Below, piece by piece: positions 1 through 7,902 of a stretch of 64,000 nt of DNA. The position numbers and the translations under genes are program-made. Location of the stretch: the NCBI GenBank assembly GCA_021287075.1, contig JAJTBD010000004.1, positions 124,001-188,000 on the forward strand. Direction: 5' to 3'. The DNA is from Micrococcales bacterium. Its GTDB lineage: Bacteria > Actinomycetota > Actinomycetes > Actinomycetales > Dermatophilaceae. Each line of letters opens with the position of its first letter. Position 1 is the first letter of the stretch. A model generated the notes under the pieces. It had not been told where the DNA came from and did no database searches. It worked only from the letters and a program-made list of their open reading frames with translations.

Positions 1-590
1 CCGACGGCCTGCTCGTGCGCGCCCACGGCAAGGGCACCTTTGTCGCCCTCCCCCGCATCGAGTCTCACCTCCACCTCGCGTCCTTCACCAAGGACATGCG
101 CCGCAGGGGGCTGGAGCCCACCACCCTTGTGCTCGGCGCCCGGCTCGCGCCGGCGCCCCTGCCGGTCCTGGACTTCTTGGGGGGTGCCCCGCGGGACGAG
201 CACTGGCGTCTGGAGCGCATGCGGCTGGCGGACGGGCAGCCCATGGCACACGAGCTGAGCTGGTGCTCGGCCACGGCACTGCCCGATCTGGGGCGTCACG
301 ACCTCACCGGCTCCGTCTATGCCGTGCTGGCCGAGCACTACGGCTATGCGATCGACCAGGCCGAGCAGACGACCTGGGCCGAGGTGCCCGACGAGCCGAT
401 GTCCCGCCTGCTCGACCTGCCCGAGCACACCGCGGTGCTGCTGTTCCACCGCCAGTCCACCGCCGCCGGCACCCCGCTCGAGTCGGTCTTGAGCACCTAT
501 CGGGGCGACCGCTACTCGCTCCACATGTCGCTGGACAGCTCCATGCCCAGCGATGCACCACACCCACCCAACCGAAAGGCAGCGCGATGA
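1..590 (+). CDS. GntR-family transcriptional regulator (3' part)
   Basis: The reading frame is open from the window edge, so the N-terminal winged helix is cut off. The first visible residues, DGLLVRAHGKGTFVA, are the typical end of a GntR DNA-binding domain (the wing G-KGTFV). The remaining roughly 180 residues look like a UTRA ligand-binding domain of the HutC subfamily. The stop overlaps the start of the downstream PTS gene (ATGA at 587-590), so the two are translationally coupled. With nagE and nagA directly behind it, this is probably a local repressor sensing an aminosugar phosphate, comparable to NagR/DasR. The ligand is inferred from context, not seen. Confidence 0.85.
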   Translation, partial: DGLLVRAHGKGTFVALPRIESHLHLASFTKDMRRRGLEPTTLVLGARLAPAPLPVLDFLGGAPRDEHWRLERMRLADGQPMAHELSWCSATALPDLGRHDLTGSVYAVLAEHYGYAIDQAEQTTWAEVPDEPMSRLLDLPEHTAVLLFHRQSTAAGTPLESVLSTYRGDRYSLHMSLDSSMPSDAPHPPNRKAAR

Positions 591-1852
591 GCACTGTTGA
601 CACCACCGCCGGCAGCCCGCCGGCCAAGTCTGGGAAGTCCCGCCTGGCGGGGATCCAGAAGTTCGGGCGCAGTCTCATGCTGCCCATCGCGAGCCTCCCG
701 GCCGCCGCCCTCCTCCTGCGCCTCGGCCAGCCCGACCTGCTCGGCGCCGACGGCCTCGGCTGGACCAAGGTCGCGCCCGTCATCGCGGCTGCAGGTGGGG
801 CGCTGTTCGACAACCTGCCGCTCCTCTTCGCTGTCGGCATCGCGATCGGCATGGCCAAGAAGTCCGACGGCTCGACCGCGATGGCCGCCCTCATCGGCTA
901 TCTCGTCTTCAAGGGCGTCAACGAGGCGATGTCCCCCGCGATCCTCGGGGAGCCCGCCAAGGGGGAGGACCAGGAGCTCATCAAATTCGGCGTGCTCGGC
1001 GGCATCCTCATGGGCCTGGTCTCGGCGTGGCTGTGGCAGCGGTACTACCGCACCAAGCTGCCCGACTTCCTCGGCTTCTTCGGCGGACGTCGCTTCGTGC
1101 CGCTCCTGACCGCTCTGGCCGGCCTCCTCCTCGGCGTGCTGACCTCCTTCATCTATCCCGCCTTCGACGCCGTGCTGACCAACCTCGGCGAGTGGGTCGC
1201 GGCCAACGCGATCGTGGGTGGTTTCGTCTATGGCACGCTCAACCGCCTGCTCATCCCGACCGGCGTGCACCACATCCTCAACTCGGTGCCGTGGTTCGTC
1301 CTCGGCGAATACACCAACCCCACCACCGGCGCCGTCGTGCACGGCGAGATCCCACGTTTCCTGGCCGGCGACAAGACGGCCGGCGCCTTCACAACCGGCT
1401 TCTTCCCGATCATGATGTTCGCCCTGCCCGCCGCCGCCATCGCGATCTGGCAGGAGGCTAGGCCGGCCCAGAAGAAGGTCACCGGCGGCATCATGCTCTC
1501 GGCTGCCCTGACGGCATTCCTCACCGGCATCACCGAGCCGCTCGAGTTCGCCTTCATGTTCGTCGCGTGGCCGCTCTATGTCCTGCACGCCGTGCTCACC
1601 GGCACCTCGCTGGCGATCGTCAACGCGCTGGGCATCAAGAGTGGTTTCGGTTTCAGCGCAGGCATGTTCGACCTGCTTCTCAACTGGAACATCTCGACCA
1701 AGCCGGTCCTGCTCGTGCTCATCGGCCTGATCTACGCGGCCATCTACTACGTGCTCTTCCGCTTCGTGATCCGCAAGTGGAACCTGCGCACGCCCGGCCG
1801 CGAGGAGGAAGGCGACATCGCCCTCTCCGACGACACCGTCTCGGGCAGCTGA
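587..1852 (+). CDS. nagE: PTS N-acetylglucosamine transporter, EIIC component
   Basis: About 421 residues of a glucose/GlcNAc-family EIIC membrane domain. It has many hydrophobic segments, the motif LMLPIASLPAAALLLRLGQ near the N terminus, PTGVHHILNSVPW and the conserved ITEPLEFAF. It imports N-acetylglucosamine as the 6-phosphate using phosphate from HPr and EIIA/EIIB. There is no EIIB or EIIA domain in this polypeptide and none next to it. It therefore resembles the split NagE2/NagF arrangement of Streptomyces, with EIIB encoded elsewhere. The start ATG at 587 follows GAAAGG; a longer open frame upstream is a shadow of the regulator gene. Co-transcribed with nagA. Confidence 0.88.
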   Translation: MSTVDTTAGSPPAKSGKSRLAGIQKFGRSLMLPIASLPAAALLLRLGQPDLLGADGLGWTKVAPVIAAAGGALFDNLPLLFAVGIAIGMAKKSDGSTAMAALIGYLVFKGVNEAMSPAILGEPAKGEDQELIKFGVLGGILMGLVSAWLWQRYYRTKLPDFLGFFGGRRFVPLLTALAGLLLGVLTSFIYPAFDAVLTNLGEWVAANAIVGGFVYGTLNRLLIPTGVHHILNSVPWFVLGEYTNPTTGAVVHGEIPRFLAGDKTAGAFTTGFFPIMMFALPAAAIAIWQEARPAQKKVTGGIMLSAALTAFLTGITEPLEFAFMFVAWPLYVLHAVLTGTSLAIVNALGIKSGFGFSAGMFDLLLNWNISTKPVLLVLIGLIYAAIYYVLFRFVIRKWNLRTPGREEEGDIALSDDTVSGS

Positions 1853-1856
1853 GCAG

Positions 1857-2975
1857 ATGATCCTCACCGCCGCGACCGTCATCACCGCCGACGCCGTCCA
1901 CTCCCCCGGGCATGTGCTCGTGGAGGAGGGGCTGGTCGTCGGGGTCGGTGGCGGCCGCGGCGGGGTGGACAGCCTCGACCTCGGCGACGCGGTCCTCACG
2001 GCCGGTTTCGTCGACATCCACTGCCACGGTGGGGGCGGCTCCTCCTTCACGACGGGCGACCCCGCCGAGGCCCGTCGGGTCCTGGCCGCGCACCGCGCCC
2101 TCGGCACCACCTCGATGATGGCCTCGCTCGTCACCGACACCACCGAGGCCCTCCAGTCGCAGGTGCGCGGCCTGGCCCCCCTCGTGACCGGCGGCGAGCT
2201 GCTGGGGGTCCACCTCGAGGGCCCATGGCTCTCCGAGCACCACTGTGGGGCGCACGATCCCACGCTGCTGCGCGACCCCAAGCCCGCGGCGATGGATGCC
2301 GTGATCGACGCATCCGCGGACACCGTCCGGATGGTCACTCTCGCCCCCGAGCGGGAGCACGGGATGGCGGCGGTCGCGCACCTGGCCGCCCGCGGCATAC
2401 TGCCCGCCCTGGGGCACTCCGACGCGCCCTATGACGTGGCGCGTGAGGCGATCGACGCCGGGGCGTCGGTCGCCACCCATCTCTTCAACGCGATGCGCCC
2501 GATCCACCACCGCGAGCCCGGGCCCGTGCTGGCGCTGGTGGAGGACCCACGGGTGACGATCGAGGTCATCGCCGACGGCGTGCACCTCCACCCGGCCATC
2601 GTGCAAGATGTCTTCCACGCGGTCCCTGAGCGAGCCGTGCTGGTGACCGACGCGATGAGTGCTGCGGGGGCTGGCGACGGCCACTATCTGCTGGGACCCC
2701 TCGGTGTCACCGTCCAGGACGGGGTGGCCCGCCTCGACGAGGGGGGCGCGATCGCAGGCTCCACCCTCACGCTCGACGCGGCAGTCCGCTTCTGCGTCAA
2801 GGTCGCCGAGGTCGAGCTGGCCGCGGCCGTGCGTGCTGCGACCATCCACCCGGCCCGCACGCTCGGTCGTGACGACATCGGTGACATCGCCCCTGGCCGA
2901 AGCGCCGACCTGGTCGTCCTCTCCCCCGAGCTGGAGGTCCGCCGCGTCATGCACCGCGGCACCTGGCTCGACTGA
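1857..2975 (+). CDS. nagA: N-acetylglucosamine-6-phosphate deacetylase
   Basis: A 372-residue amidohydrolase-superfamily protein. Family motifs are in order: FVDIHCHGGGG (metal-binding His pair), HLEGPWLSEHHCGAH, ALGHSDAPYD, ATHLFNAMRPIHHREPG and LVTDAMSAAGAG (catalytic Asp). It removes acetate from GlcNAc-6-P made by the PTS, giving glucosamine-6-P for deamination to fructose-6-P. It starts 4 nt after nagE, which implies one mRNA. A long inverted repeat follows the stop. No nagB is visible; it may lie upstream of the window. Confidence 0.93.
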   Translation: MILTAATVITADAVHSPGHVLVEEGLVVGVGGGRGGVDSLDLGDAVLTAGFVDIHCHGGGGSSFTTGDPAEARRVLAAHRALGTTSMMASLVTDTTEALQSQVRGLAPLVTGGELLGVHLEGPWLSEHHCGAHDPTLLRDPKPAAMDAVIDASADTVRMVTLAPEREHGMAAVAHLAARGILPALGHSDAPYDVAREAIDAGASVATHLFNAMRPIHHREPGPVLALVEDPRVTIEVIADGVHLHPAIVQDVFHAVPERAVLVTDAMSAAGAGDGHYLLGPLGVTVQDGVARLDEGGAIAGSTLTLDAAVRFCVKVAEVELAAAVRAATIHPARTLGRDDIGDIAPGRSADLVVLSPELEVRRVMHRGTWLD

Positions 2976-2993
2976 CGCCAGCCTCCTTTCAGA

Positions 2994-3059
2994 CCGTCCA
3001 AACAGGCGGTTTGGTTGTTCGGCACGGCGTGTCCTTGACCAAACCGCCTGTCTGGACGG
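2994..3059. terminator. Bidirectional stem-loop terminator
   Basis: Arms of 22 nt (2994-3015 and 3038-3059) pair with a single mismatch around a 22-nt loop. It lies between the convergent nagA and the gene ending at 3078. There is no U tract, as is usual for actinobacterial terminators. Confidence 0.75.
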
Positions 3060-3077
3060 GGGCTCGGGCGCGTGCGG

Positions 3078-4394
3078 TCAGTCGTCGGCGAGGGCCCTCA
3101 GTGACTCGAGGGCGGCAACCGCGGCATCGCGCTTGGCAGCGGCCTTGTCGCGCGCGGCCTGGGCCGCATCGAGGACGACCTGGGCCTCCTCGAGCTCGGC
3201 GTCACCTCGCTTGACGGCGGCCTCGGCCTGGCGCAGCACCCGCTCCGCGGCGCTGATCGCCGCGGCCAGCGGGTCGTCCGCCTCGTCCTTGTCGGTATGC
3301 CGCGCCGCCCCCTTCTCGTCGCCCCCCGCCGTCGGCTCCGGCTCTACGTCGGGCTCCGGCTCCGGCTCACTTTCGCCCACGTGGGCAGAAACGCCCCCGG
3401 CGCCCGCCGCCTCGTGGGGCTCCGCCTCCGGCTCGGCCTCTGTCTCCGCCTCGCCTGCCGCCCCGGTCGCGCTTTCCGCCAATTGGCGAGTTGCGCCCCG
3501 CTTGCCGACCGCGGCGCGGATGGCCGCGGCCAGCGAGTCCGGCAGGTCATCCGCCAGGCGCTCAAGCGCGGGCTCGTCCTCGGCCCCCTCGCGCCCGTCG
3601 CCCTCGCCGTCGTTCTCGCCCTCGAAGGTGTCGTCGTCCTCGGACCCGGCCTCCTGTGGTGCATCGTCCCCCGGGGCGGCTGTGCCCACTTGGGCCAGAG
3701 CGCGGTCGGGGTCGGGGGCAGGGGCGGGCTTGGGATCCGGGGCGTTTGTGCCCAATTGGGTTAAAGCGGGGTCGGGGTCGGGGTCTGGGACGGGCTGGGG
3801 TGTCGGTGTCGCAGGGGCCGCGGGGGGATCGCTCTTGCCGCCCTTGACGACGGACAGCACGGCACCGGAGGAGGTACGCGCGGTGACGGCCTGGCTGACG
3901 TCGACCTCGCCGAAGCCCGAATAGCTCATGGTCTGGGCGAGCGCCCCGGACAGCACAGCGGCCATGGCGTCCTCGCTTGCGAGCGCCGCGATCGCCGTGT
4001 CGCGCACCGACTGTGCCCCCGCGCCTGCCAGCGCGGCGCCGGAGTGGGTAGCCGCCTTCTCCACTGCCGCGACGAACCGGGAGACCGCCTTGTCTCGCTC
4101 ACCGCGGAGCGCCTGGATGGCCTTGACGTCCAGCGCCGACTGCGCCGCACGCAGCCGCTCGCCGACCCCAGCAAGGTCGGCGAGGGCCGGATCACCCTGC
4201 CGCACAGCGGTGTTGATCGCCCACGCCGCCTGCGTCGGCTTGCGCAGTTTGCCGATCGCGGTCGCGTCAGCCTTCGCTCCCGCAGCCTTTGCCTCGGCGA
4301 CCAGCGCCTTACGGGTGGCCATGAATTCGTCGGGCACGACGGCATACACCCGCTCCATGGCCTGGAGCACAAGGGGTGAAGGCTCGACGCTCAT
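3078..4394 (-). CDS. Hypothetical protein with Pro/Asp/Glu-rich linker and C-terminal coiled coil
   Basis: A 438-residue cytoplasmic protein of unknown function. The N-terminal ~170 residues resemble a helical family common in actinobacteria, with LVAEAKAAGAK and IGKLRKPTQAAWAIN. Residues ~180-350 form an acidic, proline-rich, low-complexity linker. The last ~80 residues are an Ala/Glu-rich helix predicted to be a coiled coil. The linker contains several copies of a short palindromic DNA repeat (centres near 3380, 3482, 3690 and 3755), translated for example as ALTQLGTNAP and ALAQVGTAAP. Linker growth by repeat insertion is therefore likely (inference). Convergent with nagA. Confidence 0.7.
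   Translation of the reverse strand: MSVEPSPLVLQAMERVYAVVPDEFMATRKALVAEAKAAGAKADATAIGKLRKPTQAAWAINTAVRQGDPALADLAGVGERLRAAQSALDVKAIQALRGERDKAVSRFVAAVEKAATHSGAALAGAGAQSVRDTAIAALASEDAMAAVLSGALAQTMSYSGFGEVDVSQAVTARTSSGAVLSVVKGGKSDPPAAPATPTPQPVPDPDPDPALTQLGTNAPDPKPAPAPDPDRALAQVGTAAPGDDAPQEAGSEDDDTFEGENDGEGDGREGAEDEPALERLADDLPDSLAAAIRAAVGKRGATRQLAESATGAAGEAETEAEPEAEPHEAAGAGGVSAHVGESEPEPEPDVEPEPTAGGDEKGAARHTDKDEADDPLAAAISAAERVLRQAEAAVKRGDAELEEAQVVLDAAQAARDKAAAKRDAAVAALESLRALADD
3368..3777. repeat. Cluster of four interspersed palindromic repeats inside a gene
   Basis: Palindromic cores are GCCCACGTGGGC (3375-3386), CGCCAATTGGCG (3477-3488), GCCCACTTGGGC (3684-3695) and CCCAATTGGG (3751-3760). Each is flanked by a TTT/AAA step and a G- or C-rich block. 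The same family occurs near 19.7 kb and 47.2 kb. Confidence 0.6.
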
Positions 4395-4438
4395 GCGGAC
4401 AGCCTAGGTGGCCCCGACGGCGCCGGGGCCACCTAAAA

Positions 4439-6196
4439 TCAGCGGCTGAAGATGGCGACCGAGTAGGGCCCGATGTTGACCAGGCCGGACTGGGGCAGAC
4501 CGTCGCAGTCGTCCCAGGACGTCTCGATGTCGTGGGTGTCGAAGTCACCAAAGAGCGCGCTGTAGGTGGCCGCGTCGGAGTTGAACCGCAGGCACCAGTG
4601 GCCCTCGGCGGGCATCCCGATGCGATAGTCGCGCCGCTCGGCGTTGGCGAAGTTGGCCACGACGACGACGGAGTCGCCCTCCTCCGTGGACCGCTCGAAG
4701 GCCAGCATCTTGGTCTCCTCATTGGCGTGCAGGACGCGGGTGTGCTGTCCGGTCAGGCCCTTGGAGTGGTTGAACCAGTTGCGGCGCAACGAGATCAGGT
4801 CGGCCACCATGCGCACGATGTCGCGGAAGGCGTCCTTACGCGGCCAGTCCACCGGCACATAGTCGCGGAACCACTCGTCCTCGAGGAACTCCTGGCCCTG
4901 GAAGAGCATCGGGATGCCGGGGGAGGTCAGGGTCAGGGCCATCCCCATGGTGGCCCGCTTCTGCGCGGCCCAGCCGGTCGGGTTGCCGGGGTCGACCTCG
5001 GAGGGGACCCGGGCCTTGCCGTTGGAGACCTCGTCGTGGGACTCGGTGTAGATGACGCGGGAGAAGGAGTCGCCGTAGTCCCACGTGACCGCCTTGGCCA
5101 CCGCGTCCATCGACCGGAAGGAGTCGTCCTGGGTGATGAGCGCGGCGCGCATCGGGTGCACGAAGTGGGTGTCCCACTGGGCGTGGAAGTTGGCGCCGCC
5201 GTCGAAGCCGGAGGTCACCGACGGGTCGCCGTGCAGGTCCTCGGCGATGAGGATCCGGCCGGGGAACTGGTCACGCACCTGGTCGGCGACCCAGCGCATC
5301 AGGCCCCAGCCCTCCGGGATGTCCTTGCCGGTCGCGTCGACCGAGCGCATGTAGGGCGTCATGTCCATGCGCAGCCCGTCGACGTGGTAGTCGCGCAGCC
5401 ACATCATGGCGTTGTCGCGGATGAAGTCGCGCACCTCGGGCCGGCCGTAGTCGGGGCGGGTGTCACCCCAGGGCGTGCTCGAGCGCCAGTCCTGGAAGAA
5501 GTAGATGCCACCCTTGCCGTTCTCGCTCCACCCGTCGAACTGCCACAGGTCGAGGTCGCTCGGGCCGAAGTGGTTGTAGACGACGTCGAGGATGACCGCG
5601 ATGCCGTGCTCGTGGGCACGCTTGACGAAGTTCTTGAGCGCATCCGGGCCGCCATAGGAGGACTCGACCGAGAAGATGTGCGCCGGGTTGTAGCCCCAGG
5701 AGGTGTCGCCGGCGAACTCCATGACCGGCATGAGCTCGATCGCGTTGATCCCGAGGTCGCGCAGATAGCCCAGCTTGCCGGCGACGGTGTCGAGGTTGGA
5801 GTGGCCCCACTCGCCCGGCGCGAAGGAGCCGATGTGGGTCTCATAGATGATGAGCTCGTTGTGGGCGGGGCAGCCAAAGCTGTCGCCCTGCCAGTCGAAG
5901 GCGCCGTGGTCATAGATCACGCCGTTGCCGACCGAGTTGGTGACCTGCCGGGCATAGGGGTCGACCCGGTCGAAGTGGTTGTCGCCGTTGGAGATCCGGT
6001 ACTTGTACTCCTGCCCCGCGTGGGCACCCTCGACCTCGCCGTACCAGTAGCCGTTGCCCTCCTGGCCGAGGGGGTGGGAGAAGTCGGACCACCCGTTGAA
6101 GTCACCCTTGACCGCGACATGGCTCGCGTGTGGGGCCCAGACCCGAAATGCCGTGCCGCTGCCATAGGGGATGGCCCCCATGCCCTGGTGTGCCAC
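4439..6196 (-). CDS. GH13 alpha-glucan branching-type enzyme with CBM48
   Basis: A 585-residue protein. An N-terminal CBM48-like beta-sandwich (FRVWAPHASHVAVKGDFNGW) precedes a GH13 barrel. The four GH13 regions are visible: DVVYNHFG, DGLRMDMTP (nucleophile about D278), ILIAEDL (acid/base about E319) and YTESHDEV (about D388). The ESHDEV form of region IV and FQGQEF resemble 1,4-alpha-glucan branching enzymes and related malto-oligosyltrehalose hydrolases more than plain amylases. It probably remodels glycogen or maltodextrin in the cytoplasm, since there is no signal peptide. The ATG at 6196 is preceded by AAGGAG. It is shorter than classical GlgB (~730 aa), so the exact activity is uncertain. 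Confidence 0.8.
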   Translation of the reverse strand: MAHQGMGAIPYGSGTAFRVWAPHASHVAVKGDFNGWSDFSHPLGQEGNGYWYGEVEGAHAGQEYKYRISNGDNHFDRVDPYARQVTNSVGNGVIYDHGAFDWQGDSFGCPAHNELIIYETHIGSFAPGEWGHSNLDTVAGKLGYLRDLGINAIELMPVMEFAGDTSWGYNPAHIFSVESSYGGPDALKNFVKRAHEHGIAVILDVVYNHFGPSDLDLWQFDGWSENGKGGIYFFQDWRSSTPWGDTRPDYGRPEVRDFIRDNAMMWLRDYHVDGLRMDMTPYMRSVDATGKDIPEGWGLMRWVADQVRDQFPGRILIAEDLHGDPSVTSGFDGGANFHAQWDTHFVHPMRAALITQDDSFRSMDAVAKAVTWDYGDSFSRVIYTESHDEVSNGKARVPSEVDPGNPTGWAAQKRATMGMALTLTSPGIPMLFQGQEFLEDEWFRDYVPVDWPRKDAFRDIVRMVADLISLRRNWFNHSKGLTGQHTRVLHANEETKMLAFERSTEEGDSVVVVANFANAERRDYRIGMPAEGHWCLRFNSDAATYSALFGDFDTHDIETSWDDCDGLPQSGLVNIGPYSVAIFSR

Positions 6197-6290
6197 GTGA
6201 TCTCCTTAGCTCAACTCACCCCGCGCGGCCCGGTCCGGACCCGACGACGCGGCGCGCGCCGACGGTGGCGAGCGCCGCGTGATGCGGGGG

Positions 6291-6318
6291 TGCTGCTTGG
6301 CAGCAAGGCACGATTCTA
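6291..6318 (-). promoter_or_regulatory. Candidate promoter of the GH13 gene with adjacent palindrome
   Basis: On the minus strand TAGAAT (6318-6313) matches a -10 hexamer closely; no good -35 is seen. The palindrome TGCTG-CTTGG-CAGCA lies just downstream, where an operator would block initiation. Confidence 0.4.
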
Positions 6319-6426
6319 GCGGCTGGCAACCCGCGCCCCGTCCCGTCATCGCCCTGACGTGCAGGTATGCCGCGGGCCGGCCTGCGGCGGCCGCAGTCCA
6401 GCAGCATCCGGGCACGCCGTCCCGCG

Positions 6427-6451
6427 TTGACACAAACCCGAGTTTTGTCAA
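6427..6451. promoter_or_regulatory. Palindromic operator candidate upstream of the acyl-CoA dehydrogenases
   Basis: TTGACA at 6427-6432 and TGTCAA at 6446-6451 form inverted half-sites, with additional AAA/TTT pairing inside. It could be a regulator-binding site; no cognate regulator gene is adjacent. Confidence 0.4.
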
Positions 6452-6676
6452 TGGGACTGGGCGCGTGATACCCATGGGCCCGGCCCCGCCAGCGCCGCCC
6501 CGAGCGGCCGCCTGGCGCCCTGCCGCTCGAGCCTTCGACGGCGGGCGAGCCCGGCAGGGGGTCACGGCTTGGGTCGGGCTCGAGGGTGTCCGGCCCAAGC
6601 CGCCCCACGGGAGCCGGGTCGGCGCGCACAGGGGTGACTGTCGCCACGGACCGTGCCGCTGGCGGCATACCCCAAC

Positions 6677-6682
6677 TAGGGT
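6677..6682 (+). promoter_or_regulatory. -10 element TAGGGT for the acyl-CoA dehydrogenase pair
   Basis: TAGGGT would give a start site near 6689, a leader of about 30 nt, and then the GAGAGGGA ribosome binding site before ATG 6718. Confidence 0.4.
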
Positions 6683-6717
6683 GAAAGGTGACTGTCGCCC
6701 ACGAGAGGGATCCTGCG

Positions 6718-7899
6718 ATGCACCGCCATCTGTCGGAGGAGGACGCCGCCTTCAAGGAGAAGATACGGGAGTTCTTCACCACCGCCATCCCGGAGGAGAT
6801 CCGGACCAAGGCCAAGGAGGGTCGCGAACTGACCAAGGAGGACATCGTGACCTCCCAGCGCATCCTCAACGAGCACGGGTATGCCGTGCCGCACTGGCCC
6901 GTCGAATACGGCGGTCAGGACTGGACCGAGCTGCAGCGCCACATCTGGCGTGACGAGATGCAGGCCGCGGGTGTGCCACAGCCGCTGCCCTTCAACGCCA
7001 GCATGGTCGGGCCGGTAATCGCGGCCTTCGGCTCGAAGGAGCTCAAGGACCGCTTCCTGCCCAAGACCGCGAGCCTGGACATCTGGTGGTGCCAGGGCTT
7101 CTCCGAGCCCGACGCCGGCTCCGACCTCGCCGGGCTGCGCACCACCGCTGTCAAGGACGGCGAGGACTGGATCGTCAACGGCCAGAAGACCTGGACGACC
7201 CTGGGCCAGTACGCCGACTGGATCTTCGCCCTCGTGCGCACCAACCCCGAGGCGCCCAAGAAGCAGCAGGGCATCTCCTTCCTGCTCATCGACATGACCA
7301 CGCCCGGCATCGAGGTGCGACCGATCAAACTGATCGACGGCGGCCGCGAGGTCAACGAGGTCTTCTTCGACAACGTGCGCGTCCCGGGCGACCAGCTCGT
7401 CGGCGAGGAGAACGCCGGCTGGAGCTATGCCAAGTTCCTCCTGGGCAACGAGCGGGTCGGGGTCGCCCCCGTCGGCATGATCAAGCGCTGGCTCGCCGAG
7501 GCCAAGGAGTATGCCGCGCAGGTCAAGCAGGGCGAGGGCGTCGTCCTCGACGACCCGCTGGTCGCGGCTCGCATCGCCGAGCTGGAGGCCGAGGCCATGG
7601 CGCTCGAGCTGACTGTGCTGCGTGTCGCCGGCAACTCCAAGGACGGCCGGCCCGACCCCGCCAGCTCGATCCTCAAGCTGCGCGGCAGCCAGCTCGAGCA
7701 GGACACCCTCGAGTTGATCACCGACATCGCCGGGCCCATGTCGCTCATGTGGTCCGAGGCCGACGGCGGCCCGGTCCCGGTCTGGGCGACCGTCTCCACC
7801 CCGCGCTATCTCAACTTCCGCAAGGCATCCATCTATGGCGGCTCCAACGAGGTCCAGCGCGGCATCATCTCCGGCACCATCCTCGGACTGAAGGGCTGA
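6718..7899 (+). CDS. Acyl-CoA dehydrogenase, first subunit of a pair
   Basis: A 393-residue FAD-dependent acyl-CoA dehydrogenase. It has the flavin-binding signature QGFSEPDAGSDLAGL and the C-terminal FRKASIYGGSNEVQRGI. In the MCAD-type position the usual catalytic Glu (YEGT) is replaced by Gly (IYGGS). The Glu in LLGNERVGVAP matches where isovaleryl- and long-chain dehydrogenases carry theirs. ATG 6718 is chosen because GAGAGGGA lies 7 nt upstream; an in-frame GTG at 6688 has no well-spaced site. It is paired 3 nt apart with a second, shorter dehydrogenase, as in actinobacterial heteromeric enzymes for branched or steroid-derived acyl-CoAs (inference). Confidence 0.9.
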   Translation: MHRHLSEEDAAFKEKIREFFTTAIPEEIRTKAKEGRELTKEDIVTSQRILNEHGYAVPHWPVEYGGQDWTELQRHIWRDEMQAAGVPQPLPFNASMVGPVIAAFGSKELKDRFLPKTASLDIWWCQGFSEPDAGSDLAGLRTTAVKDGEDWIVNGQKTWTTLGQYADWIFALVRTNPEAPKKQQGISFLLIDMTTPGIEVRPIKLIDGGREVNEVFFDNVRVPGDQLVGEENAGWSYAKFLLGNERVGVAPVGMIKRWLAEAKEYAAQVKQGEGVVLDDPLVAARIAELEAEAMALELTVLRVAGNSKDGRPDPASSILKLRGSQLEQDTLELITDIAGPMSLMWSEADGGPVPVWATVSTPRYLNFRKASIYGGSNEVQRGIISGTILGLKG

Positions 7900-7902
7900 G
7901 CC

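Larger units (their letters stand above)
6197..6717. other. 521-nt divergent intergenic region
   Basis: No convincing gene is present. It contains a -10-like TAGAAT for the leftward GH13 gene (6313-6318) next to a small TGCTG/CAGCA palindrome (6291-6305), a TTGACA/TGTCAA inverted repeat (6427-6451), and a TAGGGT -10-like element for the rightward acyl-CoA dehydrogenase (6677-6682). Confidence 0.6.

Noticed and set aside
4376..6319. Open frame of about 647 codons antisense to the GH13 branching-type gene
   Set aside because: Composition (Val/Gly/Asp-rich, no motifs) indicates a reverse-frame shadow of a gene with clear catalytic motifs.
6206..6869. Minus-strand open frames upstream of the GH13 gene
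   Set aside because: They overlap the start of the acyl-CoA dehydrogenase gene and the promoter region, and have Arg/Pro-rich shadow composition.
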